From: Dromaius novaehollandiae
Lineage: Eukaryota > Chordata > Aves > Casuariiformes > Dromaiidae
Assembly: GCF_036370855.1 (NCBI RefSeq)
Contig: NC_088103.1
Location: forward strand, 37,365,904 to 37,429,903
DNA: 64,000 nucleotides
Direction: 5' to 3'
Part shown: positions 1 to 28,929 of the stretch, piece by piece
How the letters are laid out: every line of letters begins with the position of its first letter
How positions within the stretch are numbered: the first letter of the stretch is position 1
Made by a program: the position numbers and the translations under genes
Notes under the pieces: model-generated
What the model was told of the DNA's origin: nothing
Seen by the model: the letters and a program-made list of their open reading frames with translations, nothing else
Databases searched by the model: none

Positions 1-16567
<16,567 letters not shown>

Positions 16568-16636
16568 TGCTGATCGGATTGTCCAATACACTGTACAAAA
16601 TACAAACTGCATTAATGTTGTAATTGTCTGTATATG

Positions 16637-16679
16637 TATATATAATATAATATATGTGGTTTATATTATATTATATATA
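16637..16679 (+). repeat. perfect 18-bp inverted repeat (AU-only hairpin) in SHOC2 3' UTR
   Basis: Left arm 16637-16654 (TATATATAATATAATATA) is the exact reverse complement of right arm 16662-16679, with a 7-nt loop TGTGGTT. More TA-rich sequence continues to about 16703. In RNA this would form an uninterrupted A-U stem about 70 nt after the stop codon. It may also just reflect expansion of a TA microsatellite. Confidence 0.85.
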
Positions 16680-17556
16680 TATATAATATATAAATAATAT
16701 AAAAAGGCAAATTTAAGACTGCATTATGTGTTTCTGCTAATAGAGGAATCATAGCCATTTAGATTTTTTTTTTAATTCTGTAAAAATGCTTATCTAAGTT
16801 TTCTTTGCTGAATTTGATGGAAGTTGTCTGAGTAATCTGGAAATACCAGTTCATTTAAAGCATTTGCCAATGAACTCCAAGTTAAATTTAAGGGACAAAA
16901 ATAGTTTTGCTTAGATTTACTTTCAGTTAAGAGAAATGTATAACCTTTATATAATGAACTTTTCTGTTATCCTCCCTCTTTTTTGTGTCAAAACCTGAAA
17001 GGGTCACGTGTCCTGAGGTTGGGATTTTCTTTTAACTTATTTTGAGATTTGAAGCAAATGGTGTTTTTTATATTGTTTACAGTCAGAGTAAATCACTGGA
17101 TTTTGTTTTATTTTGATTTGCTCTGTTTTAATCAATCATATCTAGAATTTATATGCCTCTGCTGACGAAATTTTATCAACCGGTTTGTGTACTAAAACCA
17201 TACTCATCAGAACAACTGGCAGGTGAAAAGGATGCAGTCAAAACAAAAGAAAAAGAAAGAAAAAAAAGCTTGAATTCTTTTAAGTCTTGCTTCCCTGAGT
17301 TATCAGTTGCAGGCATAACATATCTGAACTGAGCCTTTTGCGGTTGGTCTTTTCTAGCACAAGTAAACCTTTTCAGATTGGTAAAAATGTTGAGTATTCT
17401 CAGTGAAAAGCAGTTTTCATTTTGTGAAGTAACAATTCCATGAGGTCTAACAGTACAGTTAAGTGGCAAGGAAATAATATATATGTACATTTTTATTACA
17501 ATGTTAAGTCATAAACTACCACGGGCAATTTTAAGGATTCCTTATAGTCCTTGTAC

Positions 17557-17562
17557 AATAAA
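17557..17562 (+). terminator. SHOC2: poly(A) signal AATAAA, proximal candidate
   Basis: Canonical hexamer followed by the GU/U-rich TGAATGTGTCTTACTTTT. Use would give a 3' UTR of about 1 kb. Confidence 0.45.
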
Positions 17563-18895
17563 TGAATGTGTCTTACTTTTAAACACTGCAATATATGTAA
17601 GTTTTAAGGTTGGTTAACAATGTACTATGGTTTTATATCTTGACTTGCCTTGTACCTCCTTCCATTATGGAACTTCTGTGTCCAAGCACAATATCTTCAC
17701 ACTGTGCTGTTTTGCTGCTGAACTAAATGCACTTTTCCCCACAGCTGGGGCACTTGCTTCGAAATATTCAGTTCAGTATCCTGAGTATTCTTTTTTTAAC
17801 TTCATCCTATCTGTTTCAGTATTAAACCGATCTATTAAAAAAGAGGCACCTTTTTCATTTGTGCATAGATGTTGATAGCTCAAGAGAAACACTGTAAGTA
17901 GTGGACATTCAGTTTTATCTTGACTTTCTTGGTTGCTTAAAAGGCAGAAGATGCTTCAGGGAACTTTACACTATTGCTGCACTTGTAGGGCCAGTTGACC
18001 TTTTTTAAGAGGACAGAAACTGTAGAGGCGGTTGCATTCCACCCGTTTACTGAAGAGCTCTCCAGTTTGTACTCACTGCAATTCTGCTGGGGTAGGGTGA
18101 CTTGGAGGACTGTATCTTCTGAACAAAATCCAATCGACTGAAATCTATTTTGTGTGCAGAAGTTTGGGGAATAGTATTTCTGGCTTTCAGGCGTGCTCAA
18201 TTGTGTGTATTGCCTTGATCTAGTTCTTTCCAGCATCGCAATCTGTTTTCTTACATCTTTTCCTTAACAAGGAGTAAGTTTAAATGGAAGGCAGGTGGAG
18301 ATATAAAACTTTAGAGGGCTTAAACATGCTGTAAAACCATTGTAGATGTCACTGGATTTTACTAAGTAATGTCCTTTTCTTTCTCTCTCTCACACTCTTT
18401 TTTTTTTCCATCTGCTGTAGCTTTCAGTTTAGACTTTAGTTTATAAAAGGCTAGTTTCTGACAGTTCTGCCTGAATTTTATCTTTCTCAGCATTAAGTTG
18501 TTAAAATATGAAGATGCTGAAATGTGTAATTTCAAGACTGTAATCTAATTTCTGAATTTACTGCTAAACCCATACTTTGTGCCCTCAGGTCACTAGGGGA
18601 AACTGGTCTGATTAATGTATTCTTAAAACAAAGGTGGTGACCCCTTGTGTTTTGAAGTATCTTGGTCTCGCTCCCTGTCTGCTCCTCAATCCCATTTTTA
18701 TAAGAGTTGACAGGATTAAAATTGTTAGTTTGTAAATATGTTGATTATTCACCTTGTTAAGGTACACGATTAATGACTGTATAATTGGAGTTGACACTCT
18801 CTCACGTAAATCCTTGTGGAGGAGAAGTTGGCTACCAAAGTAGTGCTTGATACACTTGCTTAAAAACAAAGTATTCTTTTCAGTACACTTATAGG

Positions 18896-18905
18896 AATAA
18901 ATAAA
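18896..18905 (+). terminator. SHOC2: overlapping poly(A) signals AATAAATAAA, likely main SHOC2 site
   Basis: Two overlapping canonical hexamers (18896 and 18900) followed by T-rich sequence. This position gives a 3' UTR of about 2.35 kb, near the mammalian length. Confidence 0.5.
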
Positions 18906-18920
18906 GCTATGTTTTAATTC

Positions 18921-21595
18921 ATTATGATATTAAAAACAGGATATTTTTTCAAACTATCTTTGTGCTAGTATGGTTGTTGCAATGTCAGATACTCCTGAGC
19001 CCTGTTTTAGGAATTCAGTGTTATACGTTCTGAGGTGAGCGCTTGCTTTTTTGGTGTCTCGAGAGATTTGAATAAAAGCAGTGTGAGAGAAGTTCTGCTA
19101 CAGGAAAAATTGAATCAGAGAAAAAAGTTGAAAAGTTCTTTAAAATTAGCCTGAAGTTTAGGTGTTAAATATGTGTCATGGATTGGGAATAGGTGCATAT
19201 AAATCCATATATTTACATATCTGGATTTATATCCAGATCCATGTAAGTCCAGCTTTTGACAGCTTGATCATTCAAGACAGTTTTACATCCCGACATAACA
19301 GACTTCTGCATTTCCCAGGATGCTGAATTATTAACTGGTGCGGTTTCTAAATTGTATTTAATGCCTGATGACATTCACTTGGACATATGCTGGCTTGTAC
19401 ACATTGAAGAATTTGATTTGGCCTACTCGGTTAAAATATGAATGGAAGGAACTTCATTCTGACAAGAGTGAGTGTGCATATGTATGTGTGTAGAAATACA
19501 TATATATGTATAATATGTATGTATGAAATCATAGACAAGGAGGAGAAATTAAATTTTTAGGATGTGTTTGATAAACAGATGATTCCCAGAAACTGGTATT
19601 AAAAATTTTATGACCCCCTTGCTGAACTGTTGTATTTCAGATATCCCTTCTAAATTATTTTGAAGTGTGACAATCTTGAGTTTGGGTGAAAATCATGACC
19701 TTTATGGCTTGCCCATAGACAAAATATTATCCATTTGGTATGTGTCTGTGCTTGCGTACATATGAATATGTGCATACGCACATGCTCTATAAAGACACTA
19801 TCCGGAATCGTGCCATGATTTAACAGAAGCTAAATTACTGTACTATAGACTAAATAGTATTATGAAAATCTGATGAGGTATGAAGCAGATTAAGGATTTA
19901 TTAAACAATTAAAAGAAGGAATAATTGCTACTGTGACTCAGATTTTGATCACATATTGCACTTAAATCTGCTAAATTAGAAAGTTGGTTGCTAATTCTTG
20001 GCTGCAGAAATGTTTTCTTTTAGTATAAATAGTATAAAACTATTGAAGTTCTGTCTCTGGACTACTTCCTAAAAAAAAAAAAAAATCATCTGTAATATAA
20101 ATGCAGTGGAAATAGCCCATGTAAAGTTGGGTCACACAGTTATGTAATCGGCACTTTTTTGTTTGTCCGATGCTGTTGGAAACTTTTAAATTCATACTCC
20201 CTTTTTAGAAAGAGTTTTGTGTTGTAGAATACTTGCTTCAGTGCCTCTTGGATTTAGGTTTTCTCTGCAGTTTTGTCCATGTTTTGCTAATGTTGTGTGA
20301 GAAAGTGCATGTTCAGACTTCTTGAAGGTTGTGTTTGCTCATGTACATGATTTAGTAAAACATTACTCAAACTGTCTCACTGGTTAGCACTTAAAGCCAT
20401 TCTGTCAGCTGAAATTCAAGTACCATCTCTTATCTTGGGCGTTTTGAAAATACCTTTTATTTAAAAATTAGAAAACTTTATCAGAGGTTATTTTGTCCTT
20501 TTTTGTTTTTAATTTCTGAATCAGTACAAACTCATATCAGGGGAGGATTTGTCTTCATATCTTGATGCAGCTAAGTATTTTTGTACAGTCAATGTCACAC
20601 GTCAGTTGTATCAAATCGGCATGCCAGAATTGCTTTTAATTAGATGTGCAGTTGGCAGTAATTTGCACAACACACAAACTCAAGGCACAGTAAAGACAAT
20701 TACAAACAAATGATAATATCTACAAATGGTATCTAACAGTTTTTGTTCTATGCTAGCAAAGATCAGAAAATTATGTTTATTATTCTGATGTTTAGGTCTT
20801 AACGAGGACTTCACAGGAATTTGCTGTGGAAAAATACAAGACCACACTAATTTTGTGGTTAAAAGCTAAACAAGAGTGTAAACAGTCTACAAAAATGTAC
20901 TTTTAATCTGAATTATTGTAATGTTGATTGTTATGTCTATATAAAAGATTGCCTTGCTTTTTTATAAGAGTCATTCTGTATCAATGCATTCATTATAAAT
21001 AGTATATTTGTAAATGAGCTGCCACTGAGTCTTTTGGAAGTTTTCTAGTGTTTCTAGTCTAACTTAACCTGGATGTAAGTCATACTCATTCAGTGTCCCA
21101 AATTACTGAGAACTGCTTTCTCATGATATCCTCTGCACTCTTTAAAAGATGTGTTTTCAAGTAAAATACAAATTTTCATGTATAGCAATTAGAGGGAACT
21201 TCAAAAGTTGCATGATAGTAACTGCTTTATGCATAAAAGACATGTAAATTGCACACCTTTATAAAGCAAATGTTGGTAAAATCTTTTACTTTCATTTTGT
21301 TATAGTACAGTAAGGCATAAAGTAAAAGAAAATAGAATAATCTTTCTCTTTGAAAGGGAAAATAAATCTTGAAAATGGCTTTTAGTGCAAAATGCTTTTC
21401 AGCAACAACAACAACAAAATGAAAATAGGTATGGGATTGCAGTGCCTAAGCAACAGTCACCTGTATTATTTTATCTTCTGGTTTAATAAAAAATAGTATT
21501 TCCAAGCTGACATTTCATAACTGTAAAAGGTTATCTTTTAACTCTGCAAAACTCATTACGATAGACACTGTTTCAAGAAGGTCATGCTTGCATCA
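18921..21595 (+). other. AT-rich 3' flank of SHOC2, possible extended 3' UTR
   Basis: No coding signal. It has long AT-rich text with further AATAAA hexamers at 19071, 21361 and 21485. Small palindromic stretches occur at about 19200-19240 (TCTGGAT...ATCCAGA) and ATGT-rich sequence at 19480-19530. It could be a distal alternative 3' UTR or plain intergenic DNA. Confidence 0.45.
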
Positions 21596-21949
21596 TGTTC
21601 TACAAACAAAAAAAATGCTTATATCCTGTGAGATCAGAATAGAAAGGCTTTAGGAGCTCAGATGTGATGATGACGGTGAGGGCACCGATGTCAAAATACT
21701 TGCGATGGTGGTTGCCTTTGAAATAGTGGACCAGGTTTGCAGCAGTCGTTACAGCGATGATCTGAACGTCTGTCCAGGTACACTCATGTCAGATCTTTGC
21801 TGATTAAAATCAGTAGAGGGTCTGGTCAAGCTGCCTAAGAGTCTGTCTTTGAGCTGAGTATCCATCCCTGTTACTGTAAGCGATCTAGCAATCTGAACAC
21901 AGGCTGAGGGATGCTTCAGGCTCGTCATGAGAGTATTTGTCCTGCGCCA

Positions 21950-22197
21950 TTCAGGGCCAGGCCATGTACCAGCCGCCCCCCTGTCTAACAGCGCTGGATA
22001 GCGGATGTTTAAGGAATGTAAGAGGGACATGCATAGGTCGATACTTGCTCTGGCATACTTCTTCCAGAGCTCACGAACTAGAGTTCAAGGATTGCCTAAG
22101 AGGGAAGTAGTGTCTGCATCATGGCATGTAGTAGCCCTTGCTAGATTAGGCAAATTTACAGTAGAAACTGGGGTTCTCTCGTTCTCTCTCTCTCTCT

Positions 22198-22244
<47 letters not shown>

Positions 22245-22660
22245 ATCTATTGGTATATCTGGCCTCCACAACATCCTGTGTCTAATAATTCCACAATATA
22301 ATTATGTGCTGGATTAAAAAGTACTTCCTTTTTGTTTGTTTTAACCCACAACACCTTATTTCATTTGGTGAATCCCAGTTCTTCTATCCTGAGAAATTTA
22401 CAAGCACTTATTTTCCTGTTCCTCTGTTCTTTACTGTTCTTGAATTTATTTATGTATTCATTCATTTATTTATAAATGATTCCACTTAAGATCTGGGGAG
22501 TGACTTTTCTCTGGACTATAGAGTTGTAGTTATTTAGCTTCTCTTCAGACAGAGCTCTTCCATTCTGTCATAATCCTTGTAGCCTTTCTCTGCAGTTTTC
22601 TAGTCCCATCTCTTAATTCCTTTTCATTCTTCACGACCTTTAGCAAGTTATTTTGTTCTT
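21950..22660 (-). mobile_element. ancient CR1-type LINE fragment, minus orientation
   Basis: Read on the + strand, TCCACAACATCCTGTGTCTA at about 22265, AAGTACTTCCTTTTTGTTTG at about 22321 and TTTCATTTGGTGAATCCCAG at about 22359 follow, in order and spacing, the reverse complement of the 3' part of the old CR1 family widespread in turtles, crocodiles and birds. On the - strand the stretch at 22545-22600 reads KLQRKATRIMTEW, matching the conserved KVQRRATKMI region near the C-terminus of CR1 reverse transcriptase. A T-rich insertion (about 22443-22485) and the (TC)n tract interrupt it. The 3' boundary toward 21950 is approximate. Confidence 0.75.
22184..22242 (+). repeat. (TC)n microsatellite
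   Basis: Nearly pure CT/TC dinucleotide tract of about 55-60 bp with one AA interruption near 22200, inside the CR1 fragment. Confidence 0.95.
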
Positions 22661-23493
22661 TGCATACTTCCTCTAGTTTGTGAAACAAAAGTACAGCTCT
22701 TTTATGAAAATTAAAGCTGAGTGGGTGATGAAGTTTAGTGCTAAATTCCAATGAGGGAATAATTCCACCGCAAAATGATCAAATGGAGGTTTATATCTCA
22801 GATGCAAGCCACCCACTACAATCATAAATTGTTTCCTCTGACTAGCTATAATACTGTGACTTTCATTGTCTCTTGCAAGTAGGTTTGAGAGACCAAAATT
22901 AAAGTTAAACTTTATATAAATATACTGATTTATACAACGCCAGCACTTTAAAGACTCTAGTCATAGTAAAAGCACTTTTTCTATACGTCAGGTTCAGGGT
23001 CCGTAGCGCTGGAGGACGTGACTTGAAGATTCCAGTTGGCCTTTTTAAACTGTCAAAACTCAACATTTTCTGAAAGTATTGAGAAATCACTAGTGTTACA
23101 GTTTCTTTTTTTCAGTTGGAGACTGACAATGCTCTGGCTGAGTTTGATTTTCCTCCTCGGAGCCTCTGCAGAATAGCTATGTATGTAAGAAATTCCCATG
23201 GTAAAAACATCCCCCTTGTAACGCCCTGCCGATAATCAGTGTGAGCTAGGCAGCACTCAGCAGCTGCTGAGACTGGGGCAAACTTGCCAGTTCCCTTTCA
23301 GTTCAAAGGACGGAGCAAACATCCACGGATGAGCCTAGCCTCAGGAGAACAACGCATTGTCTCTGGCTGAGAAATGAAGAAAATACCAGTTTCTGGCATC
23401 CGGTGTCCTAACCACTGTAGTAAGGCCTGTAAAAATGTCCAGGTGAGGTCTTGGGTGACTCTGGTGAGACAAAAGGCTTGCATTTGTATAATT

Positions 23494-23534
23494 AATCAGG
23501 TATAAAGTGCTTTTAATCAGGCATAAAGTGCTTT
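23494..23534 (+). repeat. 21-bp tandem duplication
   Basis: AATCAGGTATAAAGTGCTTTT is followed at once by AATCAGGCATAAAGTGCTTT: two copies with a 21-bp period and one mismatch. Confidence 0.9.
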
Positions 23535-23678
23535 GGAGTGGTTAGTCTCACAAGGTTGCTGTCCTGTGCCAGGTTCTAATTTCCACTGGTGGAAGCTATT
23601 GATTTAGGCACCTAGCGTATGCTGGAGTGCTTAGTGGCCAAATACTGTCAAAAGTCTGGACCCCAAGGAGCTTTATAG

Positions 23679-23748
23679 ATTACTGCTAGTCCTTTGAATT
23701 GTATGTGGTGGCAATTACTGCTAGTCCTTTGAATTGTATGTGGTGGCA
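23679..23748 (+). repeat. exact 35-bp tandem duplication
   Basis: Positions 23679-23713 and 23714-23748 are identical over 35 bp (starting ATTACTGCTAGTCC and ending GTGGTGGCA). Its exactness implies a recent event or an assembly duplication. Confidence 0.95.
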
Positions 23749-26700
23749 AATGGCAACCCATGTCAGAAAAAAAGGTGCTAAAGGGCTGGAGATGGTTAGC
23801 TCTGATACAGGTAGAAGAGGTTGAGTGCCTTGAAAGCTAATTTGTTTTGGTTTTGAAAGCCATCTCGGTTAGTCAAATAAAATATATCAACTCTTCATAC
23901 AAGCCTTGCCTCACTTAGGATTGTTAGAGTGGGAGATAATTAGATTGCCAAGATCAAATGATGAGGTTTTAGAGGAGGAGCCATCTGGAGTATTTGAGTG
24001 AGCAGCTGGCAGCCTGGGCTGCACAGTTAATTATCTGACTGTATGCCTCGCAACTATTTTTCCAGTGAAAAACCTTTTAAGAGTCTTTAGAGATCAATCT
24101 ACCCCACTGCCTCTGAGTAAGATGCTATCCGCAAAATTGCACACAAGTGTTCCCTTTTAAAAGCGCTTTTCACAGCATCATCTTTTTCTTTCTATTGACA
24201 TAACATTTTGATGTCAAAACTCATAGCGAATCCTTAATTTGCTGTATGTTTGTAAGTGACTTCACTTGACCTAGTAGTTGGTTTTCTTTTTGTCCTGCCT
24301 TATTACAATTGTGCTACCTGAAGTGCTTTCCAAACTTCATGGGAACAATTTTAATGGCAATTATTTTTTTCATGAAAATTTTAAAATGTTGTTTGAAAAC
24401 AGCCATGGTAAGAATAGCACAGTAAAACTCTCCTCACTGTTGCTCTATATGACCCAAGGTTTTTGGACGTCTTTTAGCTCTTTTTGTCCTTGTATGTTAC
24501 CTGAGTGGAAAGTTACAACTAAGAAGTTTGAATCATCTCTCCTTGCCAGCATGGCAAAGAGCAAGGAGTCAGTAAGGAGCTGCTGGTTAGTGAGGCTGTT
24601 CTGACTTCAGGTTTGTTCATCGTCTCTAAGCACTGCACTTCTGGGGCCTTTCCTGCCTCTCAAGAAGCCGTACCATGGAGCGTGGCACGGTACGGGTGGG
24701 GGAGACGAGGAGAGACTCCCAGCAGAGCCAGGCAGTCGGAGGTTTGCCTGGAAGTGGTGAAAGGGACTGGAGGAAATTCCCTGAAAGTAACTTGAGCAAA
24801 GTGGTAAGTGGGTCCCCAGTGGCCAGTGTTTCCTGGTTGGTGCCTTTGATAGCTCACATCCGAGCTTCTTGGCAGCGTCAGGCTCCAGGGATAGCCTGTC
24901 AGGCAGAATATGCTGGAGCCACGGTTCCTGGGCCTGTGGCTCCACCAGATGGATGGTCCTGAAGCCAGGCCACCACTTCTTGTGAAGAAGCTTTTGAAAT
25001 CTCGGGGAGGTTGGTGCCACACTAAAACAGAACCGTATTTGGAAGCAGCAGAATCTGCCATGGAGAGGAGGGGCTTTTCCAGCCCTGCCTGGTTTTCTTG
25101 CAGGCTCCTTCCATGGGACTTCTGATCTCATTCTCCACTCACCTCCAACCTCCCATATCTCCTACTTCAGGGTTCCCTCTTTCTGCAAAAACCCTGCTAT
25201 CTCACCTCTGCTTTCCATACTGTGCTGGGCCGAAGTAAGTGGAGCAGGACAGAGGGAACAAATAAGAGATGTGGGACCTGTGGCTTCTGGTCTGTGTACC
25301 TGTTGGTGCCAGTTCCTGTTGTGAATTTGCTTTCTATCAGTTACAAACCCCTTTTCTCTAGTTCTGTTGGTGAATGGAGGCACCAGGAGAAAAACAGAAT
25401 TTGGGAACAGGTGTCTGGGAGGAGGAGAAATAAAAGATGCATCTGATGATGCCTGGCACAGCTGTGTGTTGGTTTTTGGCTTGCCTTGTTAGTCCATTGG
25501 ACAGCTGGTTTCTAGAGCACAACCAGCTTTTTCACAGTGTCTCAGGTTATCTAAGTCTCTGTGAAGGGTTTTGATGTCTGAGCACTTACCGAATAGAAGA
25601 CTCGGTCTGGAGCAGATATCAAGAGTCAGAAAGAATGAATTTTGATTAAATAACAATTCTATGGCCAATCTGTGTCCCAAGCCATTTAGGGCTAAGGATG
25701 AATGTCTTAGTTCTTGAAATGACACAGAACATTTAACGTTCCTTAAAGAGTTCTTAAGTATATATAATATTTAATAATACTCATTACTTTTATTTTAGGA
25801 AAGCCCACGTGTTCCCACAGCTAAATTGTTAGTGAAATATTAATCAGGAAAATGTGCGTATGAAATGAGAATGTCATTTAATTCCCCAGAAATGTTAAAA
25901 AATTTAGATTTTTTTAAAGGTATTTGTTAAAGTTGCAGCAATTACTTTTTACCACTCATCCCCTGCTCTACTTAAGGAAAACTGAGACTGGATTGTAGTG
26001 AGGAATTGGTGGTGATTTTTCAAACAGCAGCTTCAATTCCAGAGGATTGTGTTGGCTGGGCGAGGTGTCCCCGCATTTGAAGGCCTGGAATGCAGTTCAG
26101 TAGCACATGAGTCTGCACGGCACAAGTTCCTGGGCGGGTGGCTGATCCCTCACACACGGACTGTCCGTGGCCAGAGGCCGATTGCTGCGTGGCCTAGTAA
26201 GGCGTCCTTAACAAAACAGTTTTGAGGGGCTGTCAATTAAAGCCAGCAGAAATCTGAAATGAGCTGTCTTCCTGAGGATTTGTGGGATGTTTTTAGCTTA
26301 GCTGAACCGAAAGGCTGCTGCAAGTCTTGAGACTGAGGTTGTCCTGTTTTCCTGTCAATGCATGCGATTGCATGTGAGACTAGGCTTCCCGTGATGCTTG
26401 GGCACTGCGTGGCAGTTGCCACCTCCTCGCAGTTGTGACCCAGCAAATTGCTTGGACTGAGCAAGTGGAAAGAAGAGTTCAGAGGGAGTTCAGCTCTGAC
26501 CATCTGTAGGGAAGTTCAAGCCTTTCTCACAAATTTTATTTTCCCTTTCAACCCTTCTGCCGTTAACTTGCACTGACAGGCTGAATCGTAATTGAAATAG
26601 TAGTGATTTCTCCTTTCCCTCTCACCCTGCAGCTCCCATCAGTTGCTTAGAGTGGCTAAGGCTGTTAAAGACGTCGGGATTTGTGATGATGGTGCTCATC

Positions 26701-28054
26701 CTGTGCTGATGAGAGCACTGACCTACAGTATCCTTCGTCCGAGTGCAAAGGCAAAACCACGGCAGAACGGGCTGCCATTGCTCTGCGCCGGGGTGCAAAC
26801 GATTTCTCAGGAAAGAAGGGAAGAGAGTTTGCTTGTAGCAACAGAGATTAATCCTTGCTGGTATGCGCATAGTCTTATGTGACGTTTCAGGCCAAGATGT
26901 GGATTATTTTGCTGCTGAATTTTGTATAGCAGGAATTTCCCTTGCTATCTATGATGTTTCCAGGGAAAAGGGAAATTGGAATCAAAAAAGCACAAGATGA
27001 GATGCGTTGTAACTCATCTCTCAGCACCCAGCGTACCAGGCTGCCTTCTCTCAGGGCTCGGTCCTGATTACATATTACCCTCGGTGTAGTATTCCCAGAC
27101 AGGATAAACATTTCCTGGGGAGAGAGCTATTTTGTATTGCAGAGAAGCAACTGATAATGCTGAATAAGTAAATAAATCAAAAGCTGGTGTTTAAACTTAA
27201 TTTGAGCCTCTCAGAGAGGGGAAAAAAAAACCCCAAGCTGTACTTTGTAATCTACATAGGGATAATTGTATTGGAGGCAATGAGGGAATGAGCACAGTAA
27301 CGATGATGGATTTCCCTCTGCGGCATGTTGCATCCAAGCCCCTGGCTTTGGAAAGAAGGATCCTCCCTCCGGTGTCCATCAGATGATGAACGTTTCTGTC
27401 CGCTTTCCACTCGCCTGGCTCTTATCACGCAGGCTGGGAAGGTGCAGGACCATCTGCCGGCCGGGGTTCAACCGCGGGGCAGCTCCCGGCCCTGCAGCGA
27501 GGGCTGCGAGCGCCATGCAAACCCCGCCGTGGGGCAGCTCCCCGCTGAGCCGGGAGCTCGCTGCCTGCCTGCCTCTGCGGAGGGCTCCTGCGCCGCTGGC
27601 TGAGCTCCGGCGCCTTTTGGGTGGGCCCTCAGCGTTAGGGCAGGTAGCTATTTCCACCAGCGAGGGAACTAACAGCATTTGTGCCCATTTCTGAAACGAG
27701 AGCAGTGGCCAGCCGTGCCGCTCAGCGCATTCAGTCCATGTCCCTTTAGGTCCTCGTTAGTCCCACGGAAGCAAAAGACGCCTGATCCTGACAAACGGGC
27801 TTTTCTTTGCTAAATCTCCCGGGGCAGAGCTGTGGCGAGCAGGTCTGGGGCAGCGCTTAGCCTGGGCACCCGAGTGCCTAAATGGGACCTGGGGGGCACT
27901 AAGTGGGGCCAGGGGAGCGCTGGAGGGGGCCGCGTGTGCTGGGTGCTGTGCGGGGCCGTGCCGGCTGCGGGGCACCCGGGGAGCTGGTGCGAGGAGCAGC
28001 CGGCTTGCAGAGCGGGCTGCGACGCTGGCACCGTTCCTCAGCGTTATCTGCTTT

Positions 28055-28070
28055 TGCCACTAGATGGTGA
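28055..28070 (+). promoter_or_regulatory. CTCF-like core motif, + orientation
   Basis: TGCCACTAGATGGTGA contains CCACTAGATGG, which fits the CTCF core CCASYAGRKGGCRS at 12 of 14 positions. It lies between SHOC2 and ADRA2A. A motif match alone does not show occupancy. Confidence 0.4.
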
Positions 28071-28929
28071 AATAAGTGAAATTCACGGGCAGCCTCCCTC
28101 GCTCCCTCCCTGTAAAATCACGCTGCTGCGCTCTGCTCGCTGGGAACCCAGCAATTATCCCGTGGATGTTTTATATGGCTCAGCCTCCAAAAAACGCTGC
28201 TGTCACCCTGGCTCTTTGGTCTTTTTAGCTCTAGTGCTGCCATGCTTGATTCATTTAGGTGCATCAGCTGGGTTAAACGGGGAGCGTGAGCCCCCCTGAT
28301 GCAAGCGTGCGCCGAAAGCCGTCTCCTGAAAGCCTGGTGCAGCAGCTTGCAGCAGTCTGGCCATAGAAGCACGATCCACTCCCCCATTTCTCTCTTTTCT
28401 TTTGATGACCCAAAACTGCCGTGGGACTTGCTGATGCAAGGTGGCAATTGCCGCTTTCAGTCCCTGCTTGGCTACTTCGTTTTGTCTTTTTTCAGAGCTA
28501 TTTGTTCCTGACCCTTTTGCTGGCAGCTTCGCTCCAGCTGTGCCGAAGGACCTTCCTGGAGACATGTGCAATGAAAAGGAGAGTTATGGAAAGTGATGGG
28601 ATGTTTCTCCTGGAGCATTTCTGAATTCAAAATAAGAACTGATTGAATATTGCTGACTGCAGCCCCTGGCCAGAGGTAGTGTCGTTGTGCCGAAGTCCAG
28701 GACGGAGGAGGTGAAGAACAGGCAGGGAGAGGGCAGAGACATGCGGTCGGGCCCTGGGGAGTGAAACTTGAATGAGGTGCTGCTTCTCACCTGAGTGATT
28801 AAATGTTGGCCTGTCCCAGTGGTGAAATTAAATGCTTTAAAGTGAAGCAGCCTCGATTTTGCCTTCCAACTGGGCCAGCTCTGCCCATGAGACGTAACTT
28901 GTTAAGCTGTGGAAACTTGGTGGTTTTCA

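Larger units (their letters stand above)
16568..18920 (+). other. SHOC2: SHOC2 3' untranslated region (probable main extent)
   Basis: AT-rich and without coding signal, directly after the TGA. Two sets of AATAAA signals (17557 and 18896-18905) would give 3' UTRs of about 1.0 and 2.35 kb; the longer is similar to the roughly 2 kb I recall for the mammalian mRNA. A strong AU-only hairpin lies at 16637-16679. The exact end needs 3'-end reads. Confidence 0.7.
22725..28050. other. intergenic region, no gene recognised
   Basis: Moderate GC rising toward 28 kb. Open frames of up to 174 codons occur on both strands at 24.6-25.1 kb, but they overlap one another in several frames and show no domain, so I do not call them genes. 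Two short tandem duplications lie at 23.5-23.75 kb. Confidence 0.75.

Noticed and set aside
22184-22242. (TC)n tract as a promoter (GAGA-type) element
   Set aside because: It lies inside a LINE relic with no start site nearby; a plain microsatellite explains it.
24942-24952. CCACCAGATGG as a further CTCF-like core
   Set aside because: Only the central 11 bases fit; the flank (ATG) does not match, so it is weaker than the two sites reported.
24607-25131. 174-codon - strand frame with overlapping frames on both strands
   Set aside because: Several mutually exclusive frames in the same GC-richer patch and no domain; fits chance.
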